A stretch of DNA of 64,000 nucleotides from Salvator merianae (lineage: Eukaryota; Chordata; Lepidosauria; Squamata; Teiidae). Position 1 is the first letter of the stretch. Every line of letters begins with the position of its first letter. Shown piece after piece: positions 33,274 through 46,164 of the stretch. The stretch lies in the NCBI GenBank assembly GCA_003586115.2, contig QVOM02000090.1, positions 9,922,081 to 9,986,080 on the forward strand, given 5' to 3'. Made by a program: the position numbers and the translations under genes. The notes below the pieces were generated by a model that was given only the letters and a program-made list of their open reading frames with translations, was not told the DNA's origin and did no database searches.

Positions 33274-35607
33274 TATATAACTTGCTGTGCTTTTAAGTAG
33301 AAATGATTGACGCCAGGGTAGTTGTTAATAACTAAACAATTGTCGGTATTTTTCATGCTCTAAATAAGGTTTGTACTGTCGTGCCAGATTTCTCCCCTGT
33401 GGGGCACTTTCTTAGCTTCCCAAGAGATGCTTTCACCCTCCCATGATTACACCGTCTCTATTTATCACCACGACTCCTGTATCTGCAGTGCAGGGTTCAC
33501 AAGGTTTACTCCTGCAGTTCCTCTGTGCTGAGCTTAATTACCTTTGTTTTTACTTTGTCGAGTTTTTCAAGAATGGATATCACAGGATAAATGTTTATCT
33601 TCGTACCCTGGTCCAGCCCAGTGTGTGTATCACATTTAACTTTGGCATTAACTGTCTGCCATTTCTTAGCATCTTGGTCCTTCAAGAAGCAACTGTGTGG
33701 GATGGTAAATAGTGGTGGTGATGTCATAGTAACTATGAAATGGGCTCAATCAAGCCATAAATCAGTGGATGGCATTTTACCACAACACTGTATTTTAATG
33801 ATATCTTTTCGTGTAGTAGGACTAGAGTCAATTGTCTGTATAAAAATATATGTTTCCACTCCCATTAATGCCAGTTGATTTGAGTGGCAGGAGATGAAAG
33901 GTGCTTGAAAGAAATTCATGGAGGAATTCTTTTTTTCCCCCTCGCCTTCCAGGGTGAAATGTCAAGAATTGATTATCTCTGGCTAAAAGCTAGTTTGGCA
34001 CCAACAGTGTTTCTTTCAAGGTTTAATTTCTTCCCCCTTTTTCTTCAAACGTAACCTGCAGTTGCAACCATTGTGGGCTTTCTTCAGGTACCTTTGGCAG
34101 AGGTACTTAGGGTGTTTTCAAAACCTAAGAGAGATAGATATTTATACAGATCAGTCTTGCTGGAGAACCATTGATTTATAGAAAAATAAAAAGTTCCCTG
34201 TGATTGGCAGACAACACACAATTTGGCAACTGCTCTGCCCCTGTGAGTTTCTTATGTTTTATTGGATTTGGAAAGCTCATTTCTAAAGCCTTACCAAATA
34301 GCACCCCTCATGGTATCCTACAGCATTCAGTTTGATTCATTCAATTAGAATTGGATGCCATCATCACAGGATCAGCCCCTCTGTACAAAGCAATCTTGCA
34401 TGGAAGTAAGATATTGCAACAGGCAAATAAGGTGCAAAGAATGACTTAACAGAATCTTCCCACTTTCTGCTTTCATCCTGTTTTCATCTCTGGTCACCAT
34501 CTAAAAAATTCCCAGATGGTATCCAAATGTCACAGTTTGATGAGACCCTAAATAGATTAGATCACCTGCAAAGAATGCCAAGGACCTTGCATTTTTAAGA
34601 ACTGAATTTAAAAAGTGTGTCAGGGCCAGCATGATTTGACCAAAAAAACCTTGCTTTATGAGCTGGGTATGCCCGAGTTAGCTTATCAAAGACAGCTGTT
34701 AAAAGATAACAGTAGTTTGCACCTTCCTCCTGTTAGTCTAACCTAGAAAATGCAGAAACTGCTGGGAAATCTAGGGAACAGAAACGTATGGTCCTGTTAC
34801 AATATTCTAAAAGGGCATAATTTCTAAGAATAAAAATTTAAGAACATTTTACTCCTTACAGTGTTGATTTTCTACTTGCAGAGGTTCCCCAGGACAGTTG
34901 ACACTCGTGTTTACAGGAAAGAGGGCTGGGAAAGATGTTTTCCCCAACCCCAAGTGACCAGATATGATGAGCTAAGGGAAAGAGAAACTGTTAGATTCTG
35001 TGTCGTAAAACGTTCCTTAAGGTGGAAGGGAGTTTAGATTACAAAATGGAAACGAAAGGAGGGAGAGTTGAGCTCTTATCTGCGTACAGCTTTTAAAACA
35101 CCAGCTATATGCAGAATTCCTGGAGCCTCCATTGTCTTGGCACGTTCAGAGTCTAAAAAGGGGCCAAAGACAGCAGCAAAGGGCGAAGTGGAAAGCTGCG
35201 ACTTCCTTTGTTTGCGGCAGGGCATATGTGGCAAAGGTTCCTGTCCCTTTAAGCTGCTCAGCTCGGGCTCGTAACCATAGAACGGCGGGTTGTACGCAGC
35301 ATTGATCGGGCATGAGGTAACCGCAAACATCCCAGTCTCAAATGAAAAGGAATCCAAAGCCTGACCTAGAAAACAAGCTTCGTAACCACTGTGCAAAGTG
35401 TTATTGATAAACACACGCCTGCCAGATTGAGTTCTCTGATGTCAGGCCACAATTGTGAGGTTCTTTAGAAAAAAGACAGGAGAACGGCTATGCGCGGCCT
35501 GCCACTCAGGTTGTTATCAATCAGTCAGTCTCCTTGCTTGGTTGAATGGGACACGGTTTATACCCGTGGATGAGATGAAACAATCTTTAATGGGCTGGAA
35601 TTCTTTT

Positions 35608-35718
35608 ATCTCCCTCTCTCTCTCTCTCTCTTTCCCTCTCTCTCTTTCTCTCTTTCAGCATGGGAGCATTTCCAAATAAGTGTTTACCTCTCCTCCCTCC
35701 CTCCCTCCCTCCCTCCCA
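35608..35718 (+). repeat. (TC)n and (TCCC)n microsatellites
   Basis: A TC-rich run at about 35608-35655 and a CTCC run at 35691-35718 are separated by 35 bp of unique sequence. Both are pyrimidine-rich on the sense strand. Confidence 0.85.
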
Positions 35719-37489
35719 CTCAAAAGTCCCAAGGCAGCATATGATAAAACACTAAATACTAATGTACTTAAAATACACCTACCTTCCCTCCCACCTTAGC
35801 CAGTCTACATTCCGAGAAAGCTGTGCACCAAAGGCCTGGATGAAAGGTACATTGTTAGGGTGGAAAGGATCCTTAGCAAAGCAAGCGAGGCAGGGCCTTC
35901 ATATTATGAAGACTGCAACCAACAGCGCGCATGGAGCACATAATAAATTCCAAGCTTCAGAAAGATCCCCCACCTTTGCTGCTTGGGCTTCTGGCAAAGG
36001 CTAGTCTTTCTCACTTCTCATGACAGCCCTGATAAGTGTCCTATTGATAGTTTTTCAAAAATGCTGTTTTGTCTTTGCAAGTGAAGGAAATTATTGAAAG
36101 TGATGGTTCTTTTAGAAGGCAGTATATGCATGTAGCTTTCAATGTTGCCTTTCCTGTCAGCCCATGGCAACCTGAAAAAATTGTCCTTGGGAATGAATGA
36201 ATAAAACAAAATTCTCTTCTTCATCATTGGCAGTACTTGGTAAAATGCATTTGCAACCTCTGTTAAATTGAAAGAAAGAATGGTATCGGAGCTTTTTAAT
36301 CAGCACAGAATTAATTGTGTACCTGTCTCTTTGTTTGGTGTTCCGTCAGAGAATGGCTTCCCAGCTCATTCAACATCTAAAACGTTTAAAACTGAATTAT
36401 TAAGGGTCTTCCATCAGTCTGTTCGCGGCTAAGTGCAGTTCAGATTCTTCCTTTGCCATCTTCCCTACCATCTTACCGCTGAAGGTCATAGAACTCCAGA
36501 CCTCTTCTTTTCAGCTCAGCTGCAGCCCCACAAAGTTCACCATCCCAAGCACATGTATTTATACAGTGTCTTCAAAAGGTAAAACAATTTAAAATAGACA
36601 AGTCCAATACCCTGAAAGAGATGGAAATCTCCAATTCCGAATATTAGCTGGATCACTTCATTATCATTGCCACCATACTTAAACATACTTATTTGTGCTT
36701 CTGATATTGGAACAGAATGCTAGAGACAGGCATATATTTCTGCATGTGCTCAAGATGTAAATTAAAATGTTTGCTGGGGGGGGGCAGTTTTCTAGTTCTT
36801 CTTTTCTCCCCAAATATTTGTGAACTTTAGGATACTTAACTTTCTTTCTGACCGGGCAAAGCAGCTGACCTCTTTGTTCAAGTGTACCAGCATATTTCGT
36901 GTATTTCTAGCATGAGTTTGGCGGGTTTTTTTTTAGCAAAAGTTGAATATTTAACAGCAATTTGAAGGTTGGATACTTGAAGGTAGCTTACTTCCCGTGT
37001 TTTTGTCAGCTTGTGCATGTAAGTTGTGGTTGTACTTTGCACAAACATTAATTAGGTGCTGAAGACCAGGCTTACGAACAATGCAACAGTGATAGCTGAG
37101 CTTCAATTGTCTTTAGACAATGATGAGGACATCTGGGGCTCTAGAGAGAGATTGATTTTGGCTTAGCTACTTGAGCTTTCTACACAGTTTTTTGTTTTTG
37201 TTTTTTATTTTTAATCCAGGAGGTTGACAACTTCTTCAGCACCACTTTGTGTGGACAGTGCTCGGTTTCATTGTGACTCTCAGGGAGTTGGTCTGCCCGG
37301 AGCATCTGTGTTGTTCTTCTGCCCTGTTTGCTCCTTCATTGGGCGGAGGACATATCCTCAAGAATCTGGCAGTCCAAAATGTATGATTAACAGTTACAGC
37401 ATGTCCAAAAGCATAGCACCATCCAAATCACACAAGAGATTCGTGATCAGAACTCCAGGAGTTTTTGAGCTAGTTAATACCAGCAGGTT

Positions 37490-37605
37490 GCAAGTGCTGT
37501 GGCTGACTTTCAGTTTTTACTACCCTGAACGATTTAGGGTCATCAGCAAACTTTGCTATGTCACTACTTACCCCTACTTCTAGATCATTTATGAAACTCT
37601 TATGT
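37490..37605 (-). mobile_element. CR1-like LINE fragment
   Basis: The text 'gatttagggtcatcagcaaactttgc' and 'ctacttctagatcatttatga' matches a segment I know from CR1-like repeats of reptiles ('...ggtcatctgcaaatttggc...agatcatttatgaa'). Confidence 0.5.
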
Positions 37606-37705
37606 CCCGGCCTTTCAAGTGGTAAGAGTGTCATTCATGGGCGGTTTGTGGTTGCAGAGATATAGCAATTTCCAGTTGGGTCCATCTTTTTGAGACACCC
37701 TGTAT
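37600..37705. mobile_element. Possible mariner-like element end
   Basis: The reverse strand reads ACAGGGTGTCTCAAAAAGAT followed by 'ggacccaactggaaattgctat'. The ACAGGGTGTC terminus and following text resemble ends of mariner-like transposons. Only one end is seen, so this is tentative. Confidence 0.35.
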
Positions 37706-37993
37706 TCCTGTCCACTATATGTCAGGTGCAGCTGGTATAGGAAGAAGAGCTTGTGTTCCTGAATTCCCCTAGCAGGGACAGTTAATCCAGCCTTTGTTCA
37801 GACAAGTTTGGCTACTGCTGCAATTATAGGTTGCAAGTTCTTAGCCTCGTTGGCAAAGGGGCTTTCTTTCTAACGGGGAAATGTTGGGTTGGTCTTTTTT
37901 TTTTTTCCTTTCTGATCAGAGAATTGCTTCTGCCTTGGCATCCCTTGACTTCTGAGGGGTTGTTGGAACCCATTCTCTGCTTTTCTTCTCCAG

Positions 37994-38151
37994 ATACACA
38001 TCGGGAGACGTGAAACTGTGGGACACACGCACCTGGGACTACACGGCCCCTGTCCTGGAACAGGACCACGGCTCGCTCGAGCCTGGAACCCGGCCACCTG
38101 CCTCCTTTGTGAGGATAAACAACTCGCTGGCGGTGGCAGCTTACGAGGATG
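37994..38151 (+). CDS. FBXW8: FBXW8 coding exon 5 (residues 233-286), WD40 blades
   Basis: The acceptor CTCCAG/ATACAC and donor GATG/GTAAGT give phase 2 to 1. It encodes YTSGDVKLWDTRTWDY (a WD40 repeat ending in WD), then SFVRINNSLAVAAYED, which starts the next blade. The acidic insertion present between these in human FBXW8 (a run of Glu/Asp after FLESE) is replaced here by a less acidic LEQDHGSLEPGTRP stretch. Confidence 0.95.
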
Positions 38152-38684
38152 GTAAGTTAACGTCGGCGCTCTCCTCGTATTGTTTTTTAAAAGCTTTCTG
38201 AAAATGAAACAGCTGGGCCCAGCTTTTTGTGACTCTAAGCCTTTCTGTACACACGCAGGCGCACACACACGGATGTGCTCGCACTTGTGTTTATATGGAA
38301 AACTTGGCCAGTAAACTGCCCCCTCCCCGTACATTAGGAGGCCTTGGATGGTGATGCCCATTAAAACTGCTATTTTTAATTCCTCCTGGAGCTGCTTGCT
38401 TGGGGAAATGGTGCCAGACCCTGGCTCAGCCAAGCTTGTCTTGAGCAAACAACTTGCTTTGGCCTATTTCCTTCCAGTTAGAAGTTAGACTTTCAAGACA
38501 AAGAATTTCTGTCTCAACACAGTAAAAGCTATAGTAAAATACCTGAAGCCCCTTAGAGGAGCTGTTGAAGAGAAAAATGTCCCGGTGAACAAGAAAAGGG
38601 GTCTAATTTCTTGCTAAAAGTGTACCAGTTCCCTCAAATAAAATGCAAGTTCAGTCCATTAAAACAGACTGCTACAAAGAACCT

Positions 38685-38778
38685 GAGACCTTCCGGTATA
38701 GGGCGGGATAAAAATGGAAAGGAGGAAAGGAGGAAAGAAGGAAAGAAGGAAAGAAGGAAGGAAAGAAGGAAAGAAGGA

Positions 38779-38813
<35 letters not shown>

Positions 38814-38814
38814 C
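38685..38814 (+). repeat. LINE/SINE tail followed by a homopurine (GGAA/GAAA)n tract
   Basis: 'gagaccttccggtatagggcgggataaaaatgg' is the same tail type as at 455-535. It runs straight into about 97 bp of uninterrupted A/G made of GGAA, GAAG and GAAA units (38715-38814). Confidence 0.85.
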
Positions 38815-40189
38815 TTTTAACTGTGTTGCTTCCCTGCCTTCTCTTGTCTGCAGCCCGAGTCCCCAAGAAATTCCTTGTGTGCACCAAATCAGTGCGTGCT
38901 CGAACCTGGCAACGAAGGTGCTAGAATCTGAAAGCTGTGTAGTTTGCCCCATGCACAGTAAATAAAAAATGAGGTTGCCTTCCTTTTCTTCCCTTCTCCC
39001 AGTTGTTAAATTAAAGATCCACAATGGGAAATTAAGCAATCCAAGCACACTAGACTCTTTTTTTTTTTTTGGATGCATTTTCTCAGTTTCCTTTCTGCTT
39101 CTCTCTACTTTTGAATGAGTGTGACCAATACAGAGAAGCCATCTGCTAGCGTTAGGAGGTAACAGTGTCGGTCTTCTTTGTTGAATCCACGCTTACTAAA
39201 TTCATTGACACAGCGCTGTTTTCTCTCTTCCACCGTGCTCCAGCAGTGATGCCCTTGGCAGCTAATCTCCACAGAGAAACGCGACAGGCCAACCTGCCTG
39301 CTTTCTTCCTTGGCCTTGCAGTCTGCCAGATATGTTCTTTGTTTCTGTCTTATATCAAAGCTAAAACTAAAAAAAAAAACACAAAAAACCATGGGTAGTG
39401 TAACAACAGTCCTGGAGGTGAACTTTTCAGGGATTCTGGTGGTGAACTTTTCAGGGATTCTGCAAACTATAGGGAAGTTCTTTCCTTATGTCTTTATCGC
39501 CTTTTAGGAAGCAAAACATGGAAATTTAGGGAAAATTATAGCAGAAGTGATGATTGTTTTGATGATTAACTTTCTTACATTTTTATTTCCCCATTCTTAT
39601 CCCACTGAAGGTCATCAGTCAGAGGAACCTTGACAGTTTCAGTGGCATAACCGGGTCTGGTTCTACTTCCTTCAAACATGACTGCAGTTGGGTTTCTACT
39701 GTCCTCTGCAGCACCTTGTCTGAAAAGGGAGAATTAGTGTCCATCCAATAGTTCTTCAGTGCTTCCGGGTCAAAGTGATGTATGACCATCTCTTAATAAC
39801 AGACAGATATCTCCCCCCGCCCTCCTCAGTGAGGTATTCAGCACACCCTGAACCAACCTAACCACACCACTTTGGTTAACTGTTTTCAACCAAAGCAGTT
39901 GCTTGAATTCCTGCCAGCAACTTGCGGAGTCAGACTGCAATAAGTGAAGCTGATCCAAGAGAACAGAGCCATGCCATTCTCTGAATATTTCCTTCCGCCT
40001 TTGCCTAACTGTAGCATCTAGTTCTGCTCAAACTGGAGCAATCGGAGTCCTTGCAAATTTGTTGTAACTGGCCCACAGGATTATCGGTCCTTCTAGAGAT
40101 CACCCAGTGGAGCTAAATCCTGGACGAATCAGGACAGACAAAAAGGATTTTTAATTGTAAACAGTGCAGAGTTAAAATCCGGAATCTGC

Positions 40190-40420
40190 ACCCGTGAGAT
40201 GTGGTGTTGGCTGCGAGCTTGGATGGCCTCAAAAAAGGCTTGGACCAATCCATGGAAGTTAGGATTAATGGCAGTAGGAGATGATGTGCCTCCAAAGGCC
40301 AACTGCTGGAGACTACAAGCAGAGCAAGCTGTATGCTTCTGTCCTGCTGATGAGTATCCTTGTGCAGTTTGTTGGCCACTGCAAGAGCAGACCGTTGGAC
40401 TAAGATGACCGCCATTGAAA
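40190..40420 (+). mobile_element. CR1-like LINE 3' fragment
   Basis: 'ccaactgctggagactacaagcagagcaagctgtatgcttctgtcctgc' to 'gttggccactgcaagagcagaccgttggactaagatg' parallels the 3' text of CR1-like repeats ('...ggccactgtgagaacaggatgctggactagatgg'). It is a diverged copy. Confidence 0.5.
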
Positions 40421-41548
40421 ATAGCAGCTCTACATTTTTCTTGCATGGGACACCTGCTAAAGAAAAGAGTATTGTAAGATGGCGGTCCAACTTTGAATGC
40501 TTAAAGAATTTAGAGGTTCTGTCCAATCAGAATTATTTTTTTTTAAAGAAAAACCAATTTAATTAGAAAATGCACAATACTGAACATTACATTACATTAC
40601 AGGACCTAACACACCAACTCATCAAAATTAACAAATATCAGTGTGTGTATCAACTTAAGTGACATCATATGACCCGCTACCTCTCCTTCTGTCCAAGTCA
40701 CTCATGTTTCTTGTGTCTTCCTACTATTTGGAGGATTTAGCACAATATTTAACTGAGACTTATGTCACCAGTTAGGGTTATCACAAATGGTGTTTTAGTG
40801 GTTTCTGCAGTGTCAAGGGACTATGGATGGCAAGCAGGTGTATCTATGTTTGCTTCTGTCGTAATTCTATCTAGAATGGTTTTTCTAAAAATCAATGGGA
40901 TACTGTTCCTTTCAAGGATGACTACATATCACATAACAGGAGAAGGAAAAAGATGTTTCAGTGGTAGAACAGTACCTTTGGGGATGTAAACGATCCCAGA
41001 GTTTAGCCTTTGGAGTACTCTTTGGAAAGAACTGGACCTAAGATGCTGTAGAGAATTCATGCCCATTAAGAGAGTTAGTATTCAACAGTGGGAATAACAC
41101 TGGGCTAAATATAAATGTGATATTAATGCTTTAAATTCATTATCATTTACTTTAATCTTTGATTTGTTTGTTTTAAGTTTTGTGAGTCGCTTTTTGTGGC
41201 TGAACAATGGCATAGAAATAAATTTAAACCATGTCTGTGGATGATTAACAGCTATAAGGCGGTTGCCAGTGTTATGAGGCCTGTTTGAGCCACAATTCCA
41301 GCATCTTTTGAGCATGCAAGATAAAGCTTTTCATTATTTATTTCCTGTACAGTATTTTGCATGTATTCCCATTGCCATGACGTCTTTTAAATGCATTTCT
41401 CCACCAAACAACAATAAACGTAGCTTCTACTCTAGGGAGGTTCTCCAAAGTTCTGATTATTTTAGTTCTCCCTTTCCAAGCACAGTATCCTTCATTGGGT
41501 AAGCCTGAGTGGTAGTAGGCATACCTTATATATATAGAATGCAAAAAG

Positions 41549-41587
41549 GGCACTTGGCTGGCTGGTTGGTTGGTTGGTTGGTTGGTT
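41549..41587 (+). repeat. (TTGG)n microsatellite
   Basis: GGCTGGCTGG followed by about six TTGG units. Confidence 0.9.
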
Positions 41588-42249
41588 TCTTTCCAAGCTG
41601 GCTTACAAAATAAGTCACACTTTGCACCCATGATTGAATTTAAAACTCAGAATACAGAAGGAAAATGGGTCAGGAGGGTGGAGGGAAGTTAAAAGCCAAT
41701 TCAGGATCTTTTTCTTAGTTTCAGATTCTTCGTTCTGACTGCATGGAGATTTGAAGCCAGTGGAATTAGGAAATACCTCCTCTGTCGTCTAGCGTAGCTG
41801 TCTAGCTTAACAAAAGAATTGTGCCTGGGACAGCACCTGCTAAGAGTTTGCGTCTGCTGCAGCTCCGCAGATCAGAAGCGTTTTTGACCCCTGCGTGCCT
41901 CTTCGTCCCATCTTGCTTGCGAGTTGTGAGGAGCTGAGCTGTGTATGTGTAGGGTGAACGGAAACTCTTCTAAGCAGCGCCGCCGCGTTTACATCAGGGA
42001 GACTGGCGAGGTGCAGTGGCCAAATCCACAGTTGTGATGTTCGAATTCCAACTGACCCGTCTCCTGTTCTCTTCTGCCTCATTTCTGATTGTCAGCACTG
42101 GCAGCTTTCCAGTTTGATTTTTCACCACTAATTGCCTTTCACGTTGCCTCACCTAAATGAATCAAATCAAAATGCTTTTCCTGGAGCATTAGATAAAGCA
42201 AGGGAAGGGGTTCTGGGTAATGAGCAGATGCTGCTAATGCAGGGATTGT

Positions 42250-42269
42250 GGGCGGGGGGGGGGGGGCGC
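42250..42269 (+). repeat. Poly-G run
   Basis: GGGC followed by about 14 G residues; prone to length error. Confidence 0.9.
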
Positions 42270-43941
42270 GTACCAGGGCTCCATCTGCTCCGTGCTTGCT
42301 TGGTTCTGGCATGAAGCCACAGCCTTAGGTGGTGGGAAATGTTTGCTTTAACCTGCTGCCCTCTAGTTCTGATCTGCACACTTTGCGGTGGGGAAATAGG
42401 ATGCAGTAAACCCCTCTTCAAAGCTGCGTTCGTGCGGCCAAGGCCAGAGTTCGCCTTGTACGCTTGCAGAGATCATGAATTTGGAGAAGCATTTTTCATC
42501 TACCTTCTTAACAAGCATCAGCTCGCATCAAGCTCATGAAATGGTGTGTTTTTAAAGTTTCCAATTTGGTATCTCTCTCATTAACAGCAATACCCTTTCC
42601 CGTCCGCAAAGAGCCTAACTCAGTATCACGACACCTTCTCGTCACCATGGCCAGTCACCCCCACTCCAGTTTAGACTTGCCCAATTCAGGCTGCATTTGC
42701 CAGTTCGATGCCCATATTTTATCAAGCTGGGAGAGAGCCGTTTGGACCGCTTGGCAATTCTGGCTTTTTTCCCCACTCCAGATTATTTGTCCATCTTGCT
42801 GATCACCCCCATTGATACTTTTCATTTCAACTTATTGGTGGGCTATTTGTATAAGAGCTTTTGCTAGGCTTGTATTATAGATAGCAAGGCTACAGTCACA
42901 CACAAACTACATTGTGACTAGTGCAGTTGCTTGGCTGCCACTGGCAATTGAAAAACTTGCGTACGGTACTGCACACACGGAGGGTTAGAGCCCCCCCCCC
43001 GGATACATTCACTGCCCATAGCCAGAGACTAAGCTGGAGGAAGAGGGCATCTAGAGAAAGGGGGTGGCAACCTCTGTGGGCACAGCAGAATGACAGACAA
43101 AGTAGGAAGATGGCAACAGAAAACTCTTTGTGGTGAAGGCAGGTCTACTATTGCTAACCCTGTAGAGAAATCATTTGTGTGGCTCCCTGGAACAAATGAG
43201 AGGGAGGAGAATAGGTAGGGGGTGATACTGCCCCCTCCAGCCAATCACAGTTCTTGACCCACAAGCAAACAGCAGCCCATGATGTAGCAGAGGGTCTTAA
43301 GCAACTGCATTATGAAGCAAGACGTCTAGCTTCCATACTGATTTTCCCCAGAATTCTTGAATTATTGGACAATCCCACTTGATCTGCTGGTATGTCCCAA
43401 TATTGCCTCACTCTTTCCTGCAATTATAAGACCTGTTCTTTGAAATTTCTGCTACGGCTACCAGTGTATAATACCAAACTAATTTCAGTGTAATTTCTCT
43501 AATTCTCCTTGAGATTGATTTGAATGGTTTGTGTATCCATAGCAAATTAAGTTTTTTTTCATCTATATTAAGGAAATCAATAAAATCACCACACTTAGGC
43601 CTTGGTCACCTGTACGGCGTGGCAGGAGGGTTAGGTCATGCAGAAAGAAGACCTCACAGCTGTAACGTCGCTCTGCTGGTGTGGCAAACACAAAAACATG
43701 GAATATTAATCTAACATGTCGACAGTATGTCTAGATATTCTAGATATGCTTTATACTGGTAAATCAATGAATTGCAGAATAAATAAGTGATGTCTGGAGG
43801 GGGCTAAGACTGAGCACTAGCCAAACTGAAACAAAAGCAAAATTAGGGTGTTTTGCTTTTTCCTTACTATAGGGTAACTATAGTGGTACCTTGAAATAAG
43901 AGTGTGAATGAAACAAACACGTGCATCTCTCTCTCTTTCTA

Positions 43942-43990
43942 GCACGCACACACACACACACACACACGTGTGCACACACACATATACACA
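43942..43990 (+). repeat. (CA)n microsatellite
   Basis: CA units interrupted by a short GTGTG segment, in FBXW8 intron 5. Confidence 0.9.
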
Positions 43991-45059
43991 CCTTTTCTAT
44001 CCAGTATTCTCCTGGTTGTATTCTCACATAATGTTAACCGTTGGTTCACAATACACTGTCTTTGAATCTCTCCCTTACTATTTATCTGTGAACATCAAAC
44101 AGGCTTTGCTGACTAGGGATCTGTAGGAGATGGCTTAATGGCTGGGTTGAGGCTGTTAGAAGCTGAACGCCATCCATTTATTGCTGTTTTAGAGAGTTTT
44201 AATAAAAGATATCTGCATTTTCTTTTAGAAAAATCAGAGCTGCACCAATGGTGCCTTTGTTCCCAAATCTTTCTTCACAATAGCCCTGTGAATAGGCTGA
44301 TCAGGGAGGGGGAAGATCAGAGGTGCCAACTTTTGAGTTTTGAAAATATAAAAAAGTTTTAAAGATTGGGAATCAAGACTGAAGTGTGTCCCGTGCTATA
44401 ATTGAAACATGTCTTTGATGCTCACCCTAGCTTTTTTTTCTTGCGTTTTCTTTTACAGGTTAACTTGTTTTCTTCGTGCCAGGGTAGCCAACTACTATCC
44501 TTTGTGTTTTATTTTTCGAAAACAGTTTAGTTGTTATTTACCTTTCAAACAATCTATGTAATTACCATTATGTCTCCAACCAAATTTGGATAAATCCTTC
44601 TCCAAGCGCCTTATGATTCCCGTGGGACAGTTTTAGTTGGGACTTTCGCTCTTTGATGGAAGCTTAATTGCAATTTTGGCTCTGACTGCATAAAACAAGG
44701 TGGCTAATTGTTTAGTTAAATAGATTAATTTAAATACGCATCCCTAAAAAGGCTCTTCTGATAGCTTTTGCTTCAAAAGGAGTGCATTAGATACCTCCTG
44801 AGATTTATGGCATTATTTCACAGTGCAGGAGTGCTTCCAAGATGCTGAAATAATCTTTGCTGACACACATATAAATAACAATTTCTAATTTGTCTGGATT
44901 CTGTTTCACCACAGTGTCACTTGGCTTCCTTTGAGATGTGGCAGGAGCATTTGTAACCTGGCATTGGTAGCCAATCACAGCTGCCTGCTGGGGGCTTTAT
45001 ATCCATGGCTCTCAAATTCTGATCCTCCAGTTGCTCTTCATCGACCCCGTCCATTCTCC

Positions 45060-45125
45060 CAGCTGGCACAGAATGCTAGGAGTTGTTCAAGAACATCTGG
45101 AGGACCACAGTTGGAGAGCCACTGG
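45060..45125 (+). repeat. Common squamate interspersed repeat fragment
   Basis: 'gaatgctaggagttgttcaagaacatctggaggaccacagttggagagcca' is a member of the family whose other strand reads 'ttccccaacctggtgccctccagatgtt'. Further fragments are at about 30945-31020 (same strand) and 48975-49040 (opposite strand). The class is not assigned. Confidence 0.6.
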
Positions 45126-45967
45126 TTTACACAACTTTCTGGACTAATAGCTTCCTTGTTTGTTAATTTAGATCAACAAATTACATATTCAGCTCTGGAT
45201 ATAGCTTGAGTATCCAAAAAGCTGTGCTGTTGCAATGCTAGGATTAGAAACGAACATTCAGTGAATGGGACAATAAAAGTGTCCTTCGCTTCTGCAACTC
45301 CCTACCTTGGGAAACTCCTAACGAAGCTTACAAACAGCACTTGATCATCCTTTTTAACAGGAGTTCAGATTCCAAATAGTAAGGAAGAGATCATATAGTA
45401 GTTCTTCCTCCCTCCCGAGAATGCTAGGCAATGACTCGGGAAATGGGGTATGCTGCTCAGGCACTGTTAAAAAATGGAGAATCCACTGTTGGTTGCCTGA
45501 TCTTCAGTTCTGTTTGGTTAACCAGTTTCTAGGTCTGGAGTCCCAACATATAGTACTCATAGGCAGATGGGTGCCCACTAAAGCTTTCTCTGGGACCTGT
45601 ATGAGAACCTGAACCTGCTGAATTGTCTTTGCCCAGCTTTTACACTCCTCCTGAACTGAATATCCTTCCTTCCCTCCTCAGTGCCAGACAGAAGCAAAAG
45701 ACTCCGTTCTTTATATTTTCTAATATTTGTCTTGCTTGAGCCATTTTGGTGACCGTTGCCCACTTTCCCAGAATTCCGCATGAACCTATGAGCCCACAAA
45801 AGCTAGCAATCTCTCATCTTCAGGATGACGTCACTAGGATACCGGAGACCCCTGGATGTCAACAGCTGAATGTTTTATTGTGGAAGGTATCTTGTTTTGA
45901 TGGAGATGACTCGGAGTTCAAAGCAACTTCTCAATAAACAGCATATCTTGATGTTTTTGGTGCGCAG

Positions 45968-46164
45968 GGACAATTCAAGTATGGAGCCTGATGATTGGCC
46001 ATGAGCCTATCCATCGGTACCGGCACAACCAGAAAGTACAAGCTTTGGCCCTGTCACCTGATGGAGCAGCTGTTGCAACTGCGTCCGCCTTCCACGTCAA
46101 GGTGGAAAGCGCTACTGACCAGGGATACTGGAAGACCGTTGCGGAGTTTGAAATCCAAAAATTG
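45968..46164 (+). CDS. FBXW8: FBXW8 coding exon 6 (residues 286-351), WD40 blades
   Basis: The acceptor GCGCAG/GGACAA and donor TTG/GTAAGA give phase 1 to 0. It encodes GTIQVWSL, ending one blade, then VQALALSPDGAAVATASAF, the start of the next, and GYWKTVAEFEIQKL. All align with the human exon. This exon is the more divergent part of the propeller. Confidence 0.94.

Larger units (their letters stand above)
31616..37993 (+). other. FBXW8: FBXW8 intron 4
   Basis: 6.4 kb. It holds the full-length hAT-type MITE (32803-33273), TC and TCCC microsatellites (35608-35718), a CR1-like stretch (37490-37605) and a mariner-like end (about 37600-37705). The remainder, about 33300-35600 and 35720-37480, shows no gene or clear repeat. 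Confidence 0.8.
38152..45967 (+). other. FBXW8: FBXW8 intron 5
   Basis: 7.8 kb. Contents include a LINE/SINE tail plus GAAA/GGAA tract (38685-38814), a CR1-like fragment (about 40190-40420), TTGG and poly-G runs (41549-41587, 42250-42267), a CA microsatellite (43942-43990) and a common repeat (45060-45125). An AT-rich unique block lies at about 44560-44900. No other gene is seen. Confidence 0.8.

Noticed and set aside
40113..40526. 137-codon minus-strand frame in FBXW8 intron 5
   Set aside because: It overlaps a CR1-like repeat in antisense and shows no domain or conserved motif.
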